Part shown: positions 1 to 9,166 of the stretch, one piece after another
Layout of the letters: each line of letters begins with the position of its first letter
Position numbering within the stretch: position 1 is the first letter of the stretch
Assembly: GCA_016932235.1 (NCBI GenBank)
Contig: JAFGDF010000174.1
Coordinates: 1 to 13,668, forward strand
DNA: 13,668 nt
Origin: Deltaproteobacteria bacterium
GTDB taxonomy: Bacteria > Desulfobacterota > DSM-4660 > Desulfatiglandales > HGW-15
Reading direction: 5' to 3'
Position numbers and translations under genes: made by a program
Notes under the pieces: generated by a model
Seen by the model: only the letters and a program-made list of their open reading frames with translations
Database searches by the model: none
Told to the model about the DNA's origin: nothing

Positions 1-608
1 ATTATATTGCTGAAACTGTATTTTTTACCCAGCTCCTTCTTGAGTCTGATATTTTCCTTATTGAGTTTGTCCCTTTCGAGATTGATCTTTTCCAGAAGGG
101 CAACCTTGTCCGCAATAAGACTGCTGATTATGATCAGAAGCCTTACATCCTCATCGGGGTAGGAAACGTCTTCAAACAATCGATCAACACTCAATGCGCC
201 TATTACCCGCCGCCCCTCTTTTATAGGGACGCAGATAAAGGCGATTTTTGATTTATCAATCCGGCTTCTTGCTCCCGTTCTATCCAGAAACAGGGGTTCG
301 GCATTAAGAATGGGAACTGCCATAGGCCTCCCTGATTCTATCACCCTTCCCGTTATTCCTTCTCCCAGTTTATAACGTCCCCTGGTCTTTGCCACGTTGG
401 AGATACCATGAGCGACTTCGATATGAATCTCTGAGGTCTGGGGATTGAGGAGTGTGATGGAGCCTCGATTCATTCCAAGATGTTTGGCAAGGAGGTCAAG
501 AACCTTATAAAGTCCCTTCCTTAAATCGAGAGTAGAGTGAATGGCCTTATTAATCTCATAAAGACACTCAATCTCGTCGGGTCTGGGTTTCAGGGTTCCG
601 GAGCTCAT
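1..608 (-). CDS. NifA-like sigma-54-dependent regulator, N-terminal GAF part (3' end beyond window)
   Basis: The open frame begins at ATG 608-606 and stays open to base 1, giving 202 residues of a longer protein. A purine-rich site, GGGAGA at 622-617, lies 8 bases upstream of the start. Residues about 10-170 read as a GAF sensor domain: YEINKAIHSTLDL near the start, the core KLGEGITGRVIESG at 80-93, EPLFLDRTGAR at 104-114, and the closing strands FICVPI (124-129) and VIGALSVD (135-142). A charged, heptad-like linker (about 165-195) follows and ends in KKELGKKYSFSNI. This is the segment that normally leads straight into IIG, the start of the AAA+ sigma-54 activator domain. The GAF motifs and linker resemble NifA-family activators, which act with RpoN at -24/-12 promoters. 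The AAA+ and HTH domains are not visible, so the class is strongly suggested but not proven, and the target genes are unknown. It is 73 bases downstream of purF on the same strand. Confidence 0.8.
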   Translation of the reverse strand, partial: MSSGTLKPRPDEIECLYEINKAIHSTLDLRKGLYKVLDLLAKHLGMNRGSITLLNPQTSEIHIEVAHGISNVAKTRGRYKLGEGITGRVIESGRPMAVPILNAEPLFLDRTGARSRIDKSKIAFICVPIKEGRRVIGALSVDRLFEDVSYPDEDVRLLIIISSLIADKVALLEKINLERDKLNKENIRLKKELGKKYSFSNI

Positions 609-681
609 TTATAATATCTCCCATTCATGATTATAATAATAAAAATACAAAAATGTTGTAGATTAAACAAGAAATTTCTTG
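609..681 (-). promoter_or_regulatory. AT-rich spacer between purF and the regulator gene, with possible promoter
   Basis: This 73-base gap is much more AT-rich than the flanking genes. Read on the minus strand it holds a perfect -10-like TATAAT at 635-630, followed by the GGGAGA ribosome site (622-617) of the regulator gene. I could not find a convincing -35 hexamer 16-18 bases upstream, and a start 6-7 bases after the TATAAT would leave almost no leader before the ribosome site. The gap also contains an inverted repeat at 646-660 (TACAA-N5-TTGTA) and most of a 16-base palindrome at its purF end. It may be a promoter or operator for the regulator, or only a spacer in a longer transcript. Confidence 0.35.
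646..660. repeat. Inverted repeat TACAA-N5-TTGTA upstream of the regulator gene
   Basis: The arms TACAA (646-650) and TTGTA (656-660) are complementary across a 5-base spacer. The element sits just upstream of the -10-like TATAAT on the minus strand, where a repressor or activator site could be placed. In an AT-rich spacer a five-base arm can arise by chance, so this is a tentative site only. Confidence 0.3.
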
Positions 682-682
682 T
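667..682. repeat. Perfect 16-base palindrome at the end of purF
   Basis: ACAAGAAATTTCTTGT is its own reverse complement over all 16 bases, and its edge base (682) is the last base of the purF stop codon. As RNA it could only form a weak AT-rich stem around an AATT loop, and no U-tract follows on the minus strand, so it is a poor intrinsic terminator. A binding site for a dimeric protein is the more natural reading. A second, imperfect inverted repeat lies just inside purF (ATGAC at 684-688, GTCAT at 694-698). Confidence 0.5.
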
Positions 683-2142
683 CATGACTCGAGGTCATAT
701 TTATTGATCTCCTCGGGGATGGGAACAGGATAACATCCGTCAAAACATGCAAGACACAACTCTTCTCTCGGGATATGGGTGGCCTGAACCAGGTTGTCGA
801 TACTCAGATACCCCAGGCTGTCAAGCCCGATAAAATCCCTTATCTCATCCACTGTTTTTTGTGCCGCTATCAATTCTCCCCTCGTAGAGAAATCAATACC
901 ATAGTAGCAGGGAAATCTATGGGGAGGGCATGAAACAAGCATATGGACCTCGCGTGCTCCTATATCACGCAGGGTCTTTATCCTGGTTTTTGAAGTGGTT
1001 CCCCTGATGATAGAATCTTCGATGATCAACACCTTACGGTCCTTCAAAAGCTCCTTTACAGGATTAAGTTTTATTTTAACGCCAAAATCGCGCATACTCT
1101 GAGAGGGCTGTATAAAAGTCCTTCCCACGTAATGATTTCTGATAACCCCCATTTCCAGGGGAATCCCTGAACCCTGGGCAAAACCGATCGCCGCGTAGTT
1201 GCCTGAATCCGGAAAAGGCATTACAAGATCGGCCTTAATGGGAAATTCCCTGGACAATAATTCCCCCTGTTTTTTCCTGAACGTATAGACATTTTGACCG
1301 AAGATATTGCTGTCCGGCCTGGCAAAATATATAAGTTCAAAGATACAATGGGCCTTTCTTGAAGGTTGATCAGTTTTAATGCTGTTCAGGCCATCCCGAT
1401 CTATTATCAGGATTTCTCCAGGGGCCAGGTCGCGAATAAATTCGGCCTCCACAAGGTCAAGGGCACAGGTCTCAGAGGCGATGATATAACCGGAATTTAA
1501 ACGGCCGAGGCACAGGGGCCTGAAACCGTTTGGATCCCTGACGGCAATAAGGCTGTCCTCTGTCATTATTATCATGGAATAGGCACCCTTAATATTTTCC
1601 ATGGTGTGAATCATGGCGTGCCGCAGACCTTTTTTCATGAATTTTGCCGCAAGGTGAAGAACGATTTCACTATCCATTGTAGTCTGAAAGATGGAACCGT
1701 TTTCTTCCAATGACGTTCTAAGACTTCGCGCATTGATAAGATTTCCGTTATGGGCAATTGCAAGGGATTTGCCCGCGTATTGAACCCTGAAAGGCTGGGC
1801 GTTAACAAGGAGCGATGAGCCGGTTGTGGAATACCTTACATGCCCAAGGGCGATATGTCCTTTCAGGGAATCGAGAATTTTCTCATCAAAGATATCCGGG
1901 ACAAGACCCATAGATTTATGGCCGATTACCTTGTTTCCATCCGAAGCAACAATGCCGGCGCTTTCCTGACCGCGGTGCTGAAGAGCGTAAAGGCCGAAAT
2001 AGGTAAGCTTTGCCGCCTCCTCATGGTTATAGACCGCGAATATACCGCACTCATCCCGCGGGCGTTCGGGGTGAAATAAACATTTTAAAAAATCCTTACA
2101 TGCCGTCATAATGAAGTGTCCCGGTAATTTTATTACTTTCAT
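682..2142 (-). CDS. purF: Amidophosphoribosyltransferase (glutamine PRPP amidotransferase)
   Basis: Catalyses the first committed step of purine synthesis, PRPP plus glutamine to phosphoribosylamine, in the cytoplasm. The N-terminal class II glutaminase has its nucleophile at Cys32 (DECGIFAVY), HVRYSTTG at 101-108 and the glutamine site HNGN at 131-134. The phosphoribosyltransferase half carries the PRPP loop [14 protein letters not shown] at 371-384. Cys266, Cys412, Cys463 and Cys466 match in spacing and context the four [4Fe-4S] ligands of the Bacillus-type enzyme, so this is the Fe-S, propeptide-processed class and should be oxygen-sensitive. Residues before Cys32 would be removed on maturation. 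Two starts are possible. ATG 2142 has AGGA five bases upstream but overlaps carB by 47 bases. ATG 2109 (Met12) overlaps by only 14 and leaves a 19-residue propeptide after Met. Either start implies translational coupling to carB. The length of 486 aa is normal. Confidence 0.96.
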   Translation of the reverse strand: MKVIKLPGHFIMTACKDFLKCLFHPERPRDECGIFAVYNHEEAAKLTYFGLYALQHRGQESAGIVASDGNKVIGHKSMGLVPDIFDEKILDSLKGHIALGHVRYSTTGSSLLVNAQPFRVQYAGKSLAIAHNGNLINARSLRTSLEENGSIFQTTMDSEIVLHLAAKFMKKGLRHAMIHTMENIKGAYSMIIMTEDSLIAVRDPNGFRPLCLGRLNSGYIIASETCALDLVEAEFIRDLAPGEILIIDRDGLNSIKTDQPSRKAHCIFELIYFARPDSNIFGQNVYTFRKKQGELLSREFPIKADLVMPFPDSGNYAAIGFAQGSGIPLEMGVIRNHYVGRTFIQPSQSMRDFGVKIKLNPVKELLKDRKVLIIEDSIIRGTTSKTRIKTLRDIGAREVHMLVSCPPHRFPCYYGIDFSTRGELIAAQKTVDEIRDFIGLDSLGYLSIDNLVQATHIPREELCLACFDGCYPVPIPEEINKYDLES

Positions 2143-5100
2143 GAAATTCCTGGATCGTTTTTACTTCCAGCTTTCCCATGCTCATGGACTTTATGGCCAG
2201 GGCTGTGGCCTTTGCGCCGGCAATGGTTGTAGTATAGGGGATCCTAAAGACCAGCGCATTCCTTCTTATGGAAAAGGATTCTGAAACGGCCTTCTTGTCA
2301 CTTGTTGTATTGATGACCAGATCAATCTCCCTGTTCTTAATCATATCAACCACATGGGGTCGTCCCTCCCTGACCTTATTGATAGCTTCCGTATTGATGT
2401 TATGTTCTTTAAGAAAGGCGGAAGTCCCTCTTGTGGCAACAATATGGAAACCCAGATCATAAAATATCCTTGCAGGTCCCAATACCCTTTTCTTGTCCGT
2501 GTCCTTAACACTGATAAAAACGGTACCGGCCAGAGGCAATTCCTGCCCGGCCGCCAATTGAGATTTGGCAAAGGCCAGCTCAAAGGATCTGTCTATTCCC
2601 ATGACCTCTCCGGTGGATTTCATTTCCGGACCCAAAATGGAATCCACGCCCGGAAAGCGTGTAAAAGGGAAGACCGCTTCCTTGCAGGAGACATGATGGG
2701 GGATGATTTCCTTTGTAAAGCCCAGATCATTCAGGCTTTTCCCCATAATGACAGCCGTGGCCAGTTTTGCCAGGGATACCCCGGTTGCCTTGCTTACGAA
2801 GGGAATGGTCCGGGAACCCCTTGGGTTGACCTCCAGCACATAGACCAGGCCGTCCTTTACAGCGTATTGGATATTCATGAGGCCGATGACCTTAAGTTCT
2901 CTGGCAATGGCCTTTGTATTGTCATTGATCTTTTCAATAATTTCAGGCGCGAGTGAAATAGGCGGCAGGACACAGGCGCTATCTCCGCTGTGCACCCCAG
3001 CCTCCTCGATATGTTCCATGATACCGCCTATGACCGTGTCCTCACCGTCTGAAACAGCATCCACATCAATTTCCGTCGCATCTTCCAGAAACCTGTCGAT
3101 TAATATGGGTTTTCCGGGAGAGACCAGGATGGCTTTCTCCATATACTGCTCAAGATCCTCCCTGTCATACACTATCTCCATGGCCCGGCCACCCAGCACA
3201 AATGACGGCCTGACAACAACCGGATAACCGATATTTTCGGCAACCCTGACAGCCTCCTCTCTGTTGCCGGCGATCCCGTTTTTAGGTTGAAGGATATCAA
3301 GTTTATTAAGAAGATTCTGGAAACGCTCCCTGTCTTCCGCACGTTCGATACTGTCCGGACTTGTTCCCAATATCCTGGCGCCGGCTTCGGCCAGGGGAAC
3401 TGCGATGTTCAGGGGTGTCTGACCACCAAACTGTACGATAATCCCCTCAGGTTGTTCCTGCTCAATGATATTGAGGACATCCTCCAGGGTCACGGGTTCA
3501 AAATACAGCTTGTCGGAGATATCATAATCCGTACTGACTGTTTCAGGATTACTGTTGACCATGATGCTCTCAAATCCCATCTCCCTGAGGCACAAGGATG
3601 CCTGTACGCAGCAATAGTCAAACTCGATTCCCTGGCCGATCCTGTTGGGGCCGCCTCCCAGGATGATGACTTTCCTTTTATCCGAGCTCCTGATCTCATT
3701 TTCCTGCTCATAGGTCGAGTAGTAATAGGGGGTGTATGCCTCGAATTCGGCTGCGCAGGTATCCACAAGCTTATATACCGGTTCCACACCCTTTGATTTT
3801 CGTATTTTCCTTATCTCCTGTTCCTGTTTATTCGTAAGAAAGGCCAGGCGCACATCGGAGAAACCATATCCCTTAAGCTCCCTTAAAAATTCGGCATCCC
3901 AGTCCTTCGGATCAATCCCTTTTCCAGACATTTCTCGAAGCCTTTTCTCCATGGAAAATATCTTTTTTATGTGAAAAAGGAACCAGGGATCAATCCCGGA
4001 TAACTCCCGGATTCGATCAATGGAGAGATCTTTCCTGAAGGCATCGAATATATAAAAGATTCTCCTTGAGTTGGGTTTTAAAAGCATCTCCTCTATCTCA
4101 TGAAGATCCGGGGAACCCTTAATGTGTACCGGACTTTCCGGCCCCAGGCCGAATCTTCCTATCTCCAGGGAGCGAATCGCTTTTTGAAGGGCCTCTTTGA
4201 ATGTCCTGCCTATGGACATGGTTTCTCCAACCGACTTCATTGATGTGGTCAAATGGTCTTCGGAGCCCGGAAATTTTTCAAATGTCCATCTCGGTATCTT
4301 TACAACACAATAATCAATGGTCGGCTCAAAAGAGGCAAAGGTCTCACGGGTAATATCGTTTGGTATCTCATCAAGACTATATCCAACGGCCAGTTTTGCA
4401 GCTATCTTGGCTATCGGGAAACCGGTCGCCTTTGAAGCAAGAGCGGAACTCCTGGAAACCCTGGGATTCATTTCGATTACTACCATTTCACCCGTTTTCG
4501 GATGGATCGCAAACTGTATGTTTGAACCCCCGGTTTCCACCCCGATTTCCCTGATGATATCGATGGCCGCATCCCGCATAGCCTGGTATTCCCGATCGGT
4601 CAGGGTCTGGGCGGGGGCAACCGTAATGCTGTCACCCGTGTGGACACCCATTGGATCAAAATTCTCAATTGAACAGATGATGACGACATTATCCTTAAAA
4701 TCCCTCATCACCTCAAGCTCATACTCTTTCCATCCGATCAGGGATTCTTCCATGATGATCTCGGAGATCATACTTGCGTCAAGCCCGGCCTCTGCCATGA
4801 CTTCCATCTCCTCATGGTTATAAGCGATCCCGCTGCCTATTCCTCCCAGCGTAAAGCTGGCCCTGATAATGAGGGGGTAGCCGATCATTCCGGCTGTTTC
4901 CCGGGCCTGGACCATGTCCCTGACAATGCCGCTCCTGGGCACCCTGAGATTTATTCGATTCATGGCATCCCTGAACTGCTCCCTGTCCTCGGCCTTCCGG
5001 ATGACCGGAATAGATGCCCCGATCATCTCAACACCAAATTTTTCAAGAATTCCCATCTCAGCCACTTTCACGGCGCTGTTGAGCCCGGTCTGTCCACCCA

Positions 5101-5368
5101 GTGTGGGGAGCACGGCATGGACTCTTTCCCTTTCAATAACTCTGGCGATCATTTCCGGGGTAATCGGTTCGATATAAGTCCTGTGGGCTATCTCAGGATC
5201 GGTCATGATGGTGGCTGGATTGCTGTTTATAAGTACCACTTCATAACCTTCTTCCTTCAGGGCCTTACAGGCCTGTGTGCCCGAATAATCAAATTCACAG
5301 GCCTGCCCGATAACAATAGGACCTGATCCTATTATCAGTATCTTGTTTATGTCCGTCCTTTTAGGCAT
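2096..5368 (-). CDS. carB: Carbamoyl-phosphate synthase large subunit
   Basis: With CarA, makes carbamoyl phosphate from bicarbonate, ammonia channelled from glutamine, and two ATP, for arginine and pyrimidine synthesis. All four classical regions are present in 1090 residues, near the usual 1070 or so. First comes a carboxyphosphate half (about 1-400) with [17 protein letters not shown] at 14-30 and the ATP-grasp segment [10 protein letters not shown] at 171-180. The oligomerisation domain follows (about 420-550). The carbamoyl-phosphate half (about 560-935) repeats the pattern with [16 protein letters not shown] and [10 protein letters not shown] at 721-730. The C-terminal MGS-like allosteric domain (about 945-1065) contains [10 protein letters not shown]. 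No key segment looks broken. The start is 15 bases after the carA stop. The ribosome site directly before this ATG is weak, with only a GGAGAAAG stretch further upstream inside the end of carA, which suggests coupling to carA. The 3' end overlaps the purF start. Confidence 0.97.
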   Translation of the reverse strand: MPKRTDINKILIIGSGPIVIGQACEFDYSGTQACKALKEEGYEVVLINSNPATIMTDPEIAHRTYIEPITPEMIARVIERERVHAVLPTLGGQTGLNSAVKVAEMGILEKFGVEMIGASIPVIRKAEDREQFRDAMNRINLRVPRSGIVRDMVQARETAGMIGYPLIIRASFTLGGIGSGIAYNHEEMEVMAEAGLDASMISEIIMEESLIGWKEYELEVMRDFKDNVVIICSIENFDPMGVHTGDSITVAPAQTLTDREYQAMRDAAIDIIREIGVETGGSNIQFAIHPKTGEMVVIEMNPRVSRSSALASKATGFPIAKIAAKLAVGYSLDEIPNDITRETFASFEPTIDYCVVKIPRWTFEKFPGSEDHLTTSMKSVGETMSIGRTFKEALQKAIRSLEIGRFGLGPESPVHIKGSPDLHEIEEMLLKPNSRRIFYIFDAFRKDLSIDRIRELSGIDPWFLFHIKKIFSMEKRLREMSGKGIDPKDWDAEFLRELKGYGFSDVRLAFLTNKQEQEIRKIRKSKGVEPVYKLVDTCAAEFEAYTPYYYSTYEQENEIRSSDKRKVIILGGGPNRIGQGIEFDYCCVQASLCLREMGFESIMVNSNPETVSTDYDISDKLYFEPVTLEDVLNIIEQEQPEGIIVQFGGQTPLNIAVPLAEAGARILGTSPDSIERAEDRERFQNLLNKLDILQPKNGIAGNREEAVRVAENIGYPVVVRPSFVLGGRAMEIVYDREDLEQYMEKAILVSPGKPILIDRFLEDATEIDVDAVSDGEDTVIGGIMEHIEEAGVHSGDSACVLPPISLAPEIIEKINDNTKAIARELKVIGLMNIQYAVKDGLVYVLEVNPRGSRTIPFVSKATGVSLAKLATAVIMGKSLNDLGFTKEIIPHHVSCKEAVFPFTRFPGVDSILGPEMKSTGEVMGIDRSFELAFAKSQLAAGQELPLAGTVFISVKDTDKKRVLGPARIFYDLGFHIVATRGTSAFLKEHNINTEAINKVREGRPHVVDMIKNREIDLVINTTSDKKAVSESFSIRRNALVFRIPYTTTIAGAKATALAIKSMSMGKLEVKTIQEFHESNKITGTLHYDGM

Positions 5369-5383
5369 AATCTTTTTAATTAA

Positions 5384-6520
5384 TCACTTTCTCCAGCCAT
5401 CCATCATGGCCATAAATCGGTCAAACAGGTATAATGCATCATGGGGACCGGGAGAGGCCTCAGGATGATATTGAACGGAGAATAGAGGCAATTTTTTATG
5501 AACCAGTCCCTCAAGGGTCCCGTCGTTCAGATTTATATGACTGATCTCTATATCGGGATCTTTAAGGGACTCCATATCCACGCAGAATCCATGATTTTGG
5601 GATGTGATTTCCACCTTGCCTGTGGAAAGCTCTTTCACCGGCTGATTCCCGCCCCTGTGGCCGAATTTCAATTTGTAGCTTTTTCCGCCCAGGCCCAATC
5701 CAATTAATTGATGTCCCAGGCATATCCCGAATATCGGTCTTAGACCAATCTGCTTTTGAATCGTATTAATTGCATATGTAACCGCAGCCGGGTCGCCGGG
5801 ACCGTTACTCAGGAAAAGACCGTGAGGAGTAAGTCTGTCTATGGTTTCTGATCCCGTATCAGCAGGAACCAGGAGGATATTACAGCCCCTCTTTTCAAGT
5901 GATCTCAGGATACTGTATTTAATGCCGTAATCGATTGCTACAATATTGCGGGAACTCTTTTCTTCCGGCCATTTGAATTGATCCAATCCATGGGCTATCT
6001 CATGGGGACGGCCATTTTGCCAGAGAAGAGGCCTTTTACAGGTCACATCCCTTACCAGATCCCTTCCCGTCATATCAGGAAAATTTCTTGCCTTTTCCAC
6101 CAGAGATTCAATATCCCTATCCTCGGTGGATATTGCCGCCTTCATGGCGCCCCTAAGCCGAATGTGCCTGGTAACGGCCCTTGTATCAATCCCCTCCAGA
6201 CCGGGGATACTACCGGATTTCATGTAATCGGCCAGGCTCATTTGTGATCGCCAGTTACTGGGTAATTCCTGATATTCCCTGACAATAAGGGCCTTAACCT
6301 GAATCCTTTCCGACTCGATATCATCGGCATTGACACCATAGTTGCCGATCAACGGATATGTCATGGTCACCATCTGGCCGCAGTATGAAGGGTCGGTAAG
6401 GATTTCCTGATATCCGGAGATACTTGTGTTAAAGACAATCTCTCCGACGGATTCACAACGGCCTGTAAAGGAACGTCCTTTAAATACAGTGCCGTCTTCT
6501 AATACCAGTAACGCTTTCAT
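5384..6520 (-). CDS. carA: Carbamoyl-phosphate synthase small (glutaminase) subunit
   Basis: Hydrolyses glutamine and passes the ammonia to CarB. The N-terminal CPSase small-chain domain (about 1-145) includes FNTSISGYQEILTDPSY and GNYGVN. The C-terminal class I glutaminase (about 190-375) has the oxyanion-strand motif SNGPGDP at 238-244, the nucleophile elbow GICLGHQ with Cys267, QNHGF at 308-312, and the catalytic pair His352 and Glu354 in YHPEASPGPHD. All three triad positions are intact and the 378-aa length is typical. GGGGAG at 6537-6532 lies 11 bases before the ATG, a rather long spacing. Only 6 bases separate this start from the stop of the glutamate synthase gene upstream, so the pyrimidine/arginine genes are probably co-transcribed with it. 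No leader or attenuator can fit between them. Confidence 0.97.
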   Translation of the reverse strand: MKALLVLEDGTVFKGRSFTGRCESVGEIVFNTSISGYQEILTDPSYCGQMVTMTYPLIGNYGVNADDIESERIQVKALIVREYQELPSNWRSQMSLADYMKSGSIPGLEGIDTRAVTRHIRLRGAMKAAISTEDRDIESLVEKARNFPDMTGRDLVRDVTCKRPLLWQNGRPHEIAHGLDQFKWPEEKSSRNIVAIDYGIKYSILRSLEKRGCNILLVPADTGSETIDRLTPHGLFLSNGPGDPAAVTYAINTIQKQIGLRPIFGICLGHQLIGLGLGGKSYKLKFGHRGGNQPVKELSTGKVEITSQNHGFCVDMESLKDPDIEISHINLNDGTLEGLVHKKLPLFSVQYHPEASPGPHDALYLFDRFMAMMDGWRK

Positions 6521-6526
6521 CCCAGA

Positions 6527-9166
6527 CTATTCTCCCCATTCTTCCAGACCGTCTTCCAGAGAATCCGAATTGCTTTTTGGTATCACCTTGCGATAGATCT
6601 CAATGGGATCTCTTTTTTCCCGATCGATTGTCAACAGGTCCTTTTCAATTGAAATACCGAACAATGCCTCATTCTCCTGAAGATAGGGAAGGATCAATTC
6701 CCAGTCCTTCCGGTCCACAGGCAGGATCTCACCGCCATTAAGTTGCTCATCATCAATCAATAGGTAAGGATCCCTCACATAGATGGCACCTCCCGATGCG
6801 AGAGAAAAGAGGTTAGACCCAGGGTAAGGGGTTTCAAGGGGAACCACATCCCCTTTATTATCAAATCTTATCCCATTAAGAACCACAAATCCCCCCCCAT
6901 TATGAGGGTCGCCCGCCATGAATGACTCGGCGAGATAGTCCAGGCATGTCCCGTTTATCACCACCCTCGGCTTTCCCACGGCATTGATCAGGGGCCGGCC
7001 GGCCGCGTTTCCCATTACATAACTCTCTCCCCCCTTTGCACCGTACATAAACGTCTGGCCAGTGTGTCCGTAAACCACCATTTTACCTGACTTCATGATC
7101 TGACCCAATTGGTCCTGCCCATCGCCATGTACATAGATGGAAAGTCCGTCTATGCCCGAGCCCAGGTAGTCACCGGGATTACCATAGACATCGATTCTGA
7201 CACTATCTGAATTCGGACCCATGCCGCATCCGTGAAATCGTTGTCCCCTTAGACCGAAAACGATAAATTGACGCCATCCCCTGAAATAGGCCTCGGTCAT
7301 AAGTCGACTGTCACAATTATCCCCTTCAGGAGGAAAAAGTGAGGCGTCAATTACCAGAATTTTCTCATTATTGATCGGTCTCCTGAAAAAGCCTCTTGTC
7401 TCCCAGTCAATAAACCTGTATTTACCCTTTTCGTCCTCCAGTTCCAGGGTAGGGAGGTGGCGAAAGATTGTCTCAAGGGTCTGGTTGATCATCTGAAGAA
7501 TTGATCGTCGTTTTTTATCGAATGTGGGATAACGCCTGTCCATTAGACTGGTAAGGGCATTTATCGAAATATCCAGATGCGCATCACCTTTCAAGGCCCA
7601 TCCCTTTATCTCCCTCAGACACTCCATAATATCCGCATAGTCCCATTTGCATATCCCATCCTTCAGGTATTCGAACAGGAGATCCGGCCTCTGGAGATCA
7701 TAGAATGTGGTTATTTCAAAACGCTTCCTGTCTTCTTCATCCATTAAATAATAGACCCTCCCCGGCAGGTAGGCCACCTGGTCACGGGCCGTTTTTATCT
7801 CATTGCCGAATTTATCCACGCATGAAAGGGACCTTTCATCAGGGCCGGATGGATTTATGTCGAGATTAAAGATAAAAGAGCCCCCATCCGTATGACTTCC
7901 ACCCCTGGCATTCCAGTAAAGATCGGCCATAGCGCCTACCCTTGGATCTTCATTGGAAAGGCTTTTTAATGTTGCATCGATTGCCTGCTGTTCCGAACAG
8001 ATCAACCCTATCTGAACCTGTCCCTCGTGGAGGGCAAAAACCTGGGGCCTTAGCATGGCTGTATCTGTGATGCCTATAAGCTGGAGACGTTTGTTTATCG
8101 TGTCATTGCGGGCAACTATAAAGAACCATGGACCGTCCGGTGATCCATGGATATGGGTGGATTGAATCGCCCTGTAGATCCTCTGTTTTTCAAGGGGCAA
8201 CTGATCAAAATCTCTCTCCATGGTCGGGGCAAGCGCTTCGATCACATATTCCAGAGGGTAACCGTAGGTCCTGCTATAGAGATCGAAAAGTAGCGCTGAA
8301 AGTTCCGTATCCGTCAGAAACTGGGGATGGATGTTTCTCTGCTTCAGATATTCAGCCACGGAATGATAGTTGGCAAAGTCCCCGTTGTGAACAAGCGCCT
8401 CATTCATTCCGATAAAGGGATGGGCCCCTGCCGGGTGCCACACCCTTCCCCTTGTGGGGTAACGCTGATGGGCAATCCATATGTGTGCCTTAAAATCATC
8501 CAATTTGTAATAACGGACAACTTCTTCAGCATAACCAACAACTTTTAAGATAAAAAAATTCCTTCCGTGGGAAAGTACAAATGCCTCCTGTTTGCCGGTG
8601 GCGTCATAATATCGCCTGTTAATATTGAAACTATTCTGGTAGATAAATTCGTCTTCCGCCTGCCGTAAGGAAAGGGTCTCCAGCCTGTTCTTTTGAATAA
8701 ATTTTTCAAGGACCTGCGGTTTTACGCGGACAAAGTAGCGACGGACGTCAGGCGGCCTTACAAGCAGACCGGGGATGTCTCTGAAATCATCGACATTGGG
8801 TATATTTTCATAAAATTCCACATTTAAAAAGGGCTCGATAAATCGATATTCAAGGTCTTTTGTCACGCCTTTTTCAAGAAGGGCTATATGCAGGATATAG
8901 CTATTTTCCATGACCTCTCTGGAGACGCCGAGCATATTATGATTAAAACCCATGGCGGCAATGCCTCCGCCACGTCCGTTTCCCCTGTTGTGCATCTGCC
9001 TGGAGGGCTCGAATATATGTTTCCCCCGGACAGGTATGCTGCAGGCAAAACCTGTTACCCCGCAGCCACCTTCCGCCTCGGTTTCAAAGCGATCCTTACG
9101 GGGCAGTCCCCCTATGCTTTCTTTCCTCGATTGAATGATATTGCTGATTATTTGACGATCTATCAT
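6527..9166 (-). CDS. Glutamate synthase glutaminase domain fused to GXGXG (alpha domain 3), without the FMN barrel
   Basis: This 879-residue protein joins the two ends of a classical GltB chain. Residues 35 to about 430 form a class II glutaminase with CGVTGF starting at Cys35, the expected N-terminal nucleophile after loss of a 34-residue propeptide. It also has HQRYPTRG at 233-240 and LVHNGDFANY at 258-267, the glutamine-binding loop. A less characteristic, largely helical stretch (about 435-595) follows. Residues about 600-790 form the GXGXG beta-helix, rich in repeating G-x-x-G turns (GCGMGPNSDSVRIDVYG, GDYLGSGIDG, VVYGHTGQTFMYG, GFVVLNG). The FMN-binding synthase barrel that normally lies between these parts is absent and is supplied by the gene at 9259-10776. 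I infer that the two act as one ferredoxin-type glutamate synthase. The ATG at 9166 has only a distant GAGGG-like ribosome site, so the exact start is less certain than the product. Confidence 0.88.
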   Translation of the reverse strand: MIDRQIISNIIQSRKESIGGLPRKDRFETEAEGGCGVTGFACSIPVRGKHIFEPSRQMHNRGNGRGGGIAAMGFNHNMLGVSREVMENSYILHIALLEKGVTKDLEYRFIEPFLNVEFYENIPNVDDFRDIPGLLVRPPDVRRYFVRVKPQVLEKFIQKNRLETLSLRQAEDEFIYQNSFNINRRYYDATGKQEAFVLSHGRNFFILKVVGYAEEVVRYYKLDDFKAHIWIAHQRYPTRGRVWHPAGAHPFIGMNEALVHNGDFANYHSVAEYLKQRNIHPQFLTDTELSALLFDLYSRTYGYPLEYVIEALAPTMERDFDQLPLEKQRIYRAIQSTHIHGSPDGPWFFIVARNDTINKRLQLIGITDTAMLRPQVFALHEGQVQIGLICSEQQAIDATLKSLSNEDPRVGAMADLYWNARGGSHTDGGSFIFNLDINPSGPDERSLSCVDKFGNEIKTARDQVAYLPGRVYYLMDEEDRKRFEITTFYDLQRPDLLFEYLKDGICKWDYADIMECLREIKGWALKGDAHLDISINALTSLMDRRYPTFDKKRRSILQMINQTLETIFRHLPTLELEDEKGKYRFIDWETRGFFRRPINNEKILVIDASLFPPEGDNCDSRLMTEAYFRGWRQFIVFGLRGQRFHGCGMGPNSDSVRIDVYGNPGDYLGSGIDGLSIYVHGDGQDQLGQIMKSGKMVVYGHTGQTFMYGAKGGESYVMGNAAGRPLINAVGKPRVVINGTCLDYLAESFMAGDPHNGGGFVVLNGIRFDNKGDVVPLETPYPGSNLFSLASGGAIYVRDPYLLIDDEQLNGGEILPVDRKDWELILPYLQENEALFGISIEKDLLTIDREKRDPIEIYRKVIPKSNSDSLEDGLEEWGE

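Noticed and set aside
667..682. Intrinsic terminator after purF
   Set aside because: The palindrome is AT-rich with no GC-rich stem, and the bases after it on the minus strand (TTAATC) are not a U-tract.
2354..2956. Long plus-strand open frame (200 codons) opposite carB
   Set aside because: It lies wholly antisense to strongly conserved carB sequence, has no recognisable domain, and fits a shadow frame produced by carB codon usage.
4814..5326. Plus-strand open frame (170 codons) opposite the start of carB
   Set aside because: It is a shadow of the conserved N-terminal half of carB; no ribosome site or domain supports it.
6527..6640. The 34-residue stretch before Cys35 of the glutaminase/GXGXG protein as an unusual extension (DNA 9166-9065)
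   Set aside because: Propeptides of similar length before the catalytic cysteine are normal in GltB-type glutamate synthases, so it is expected and not notable.
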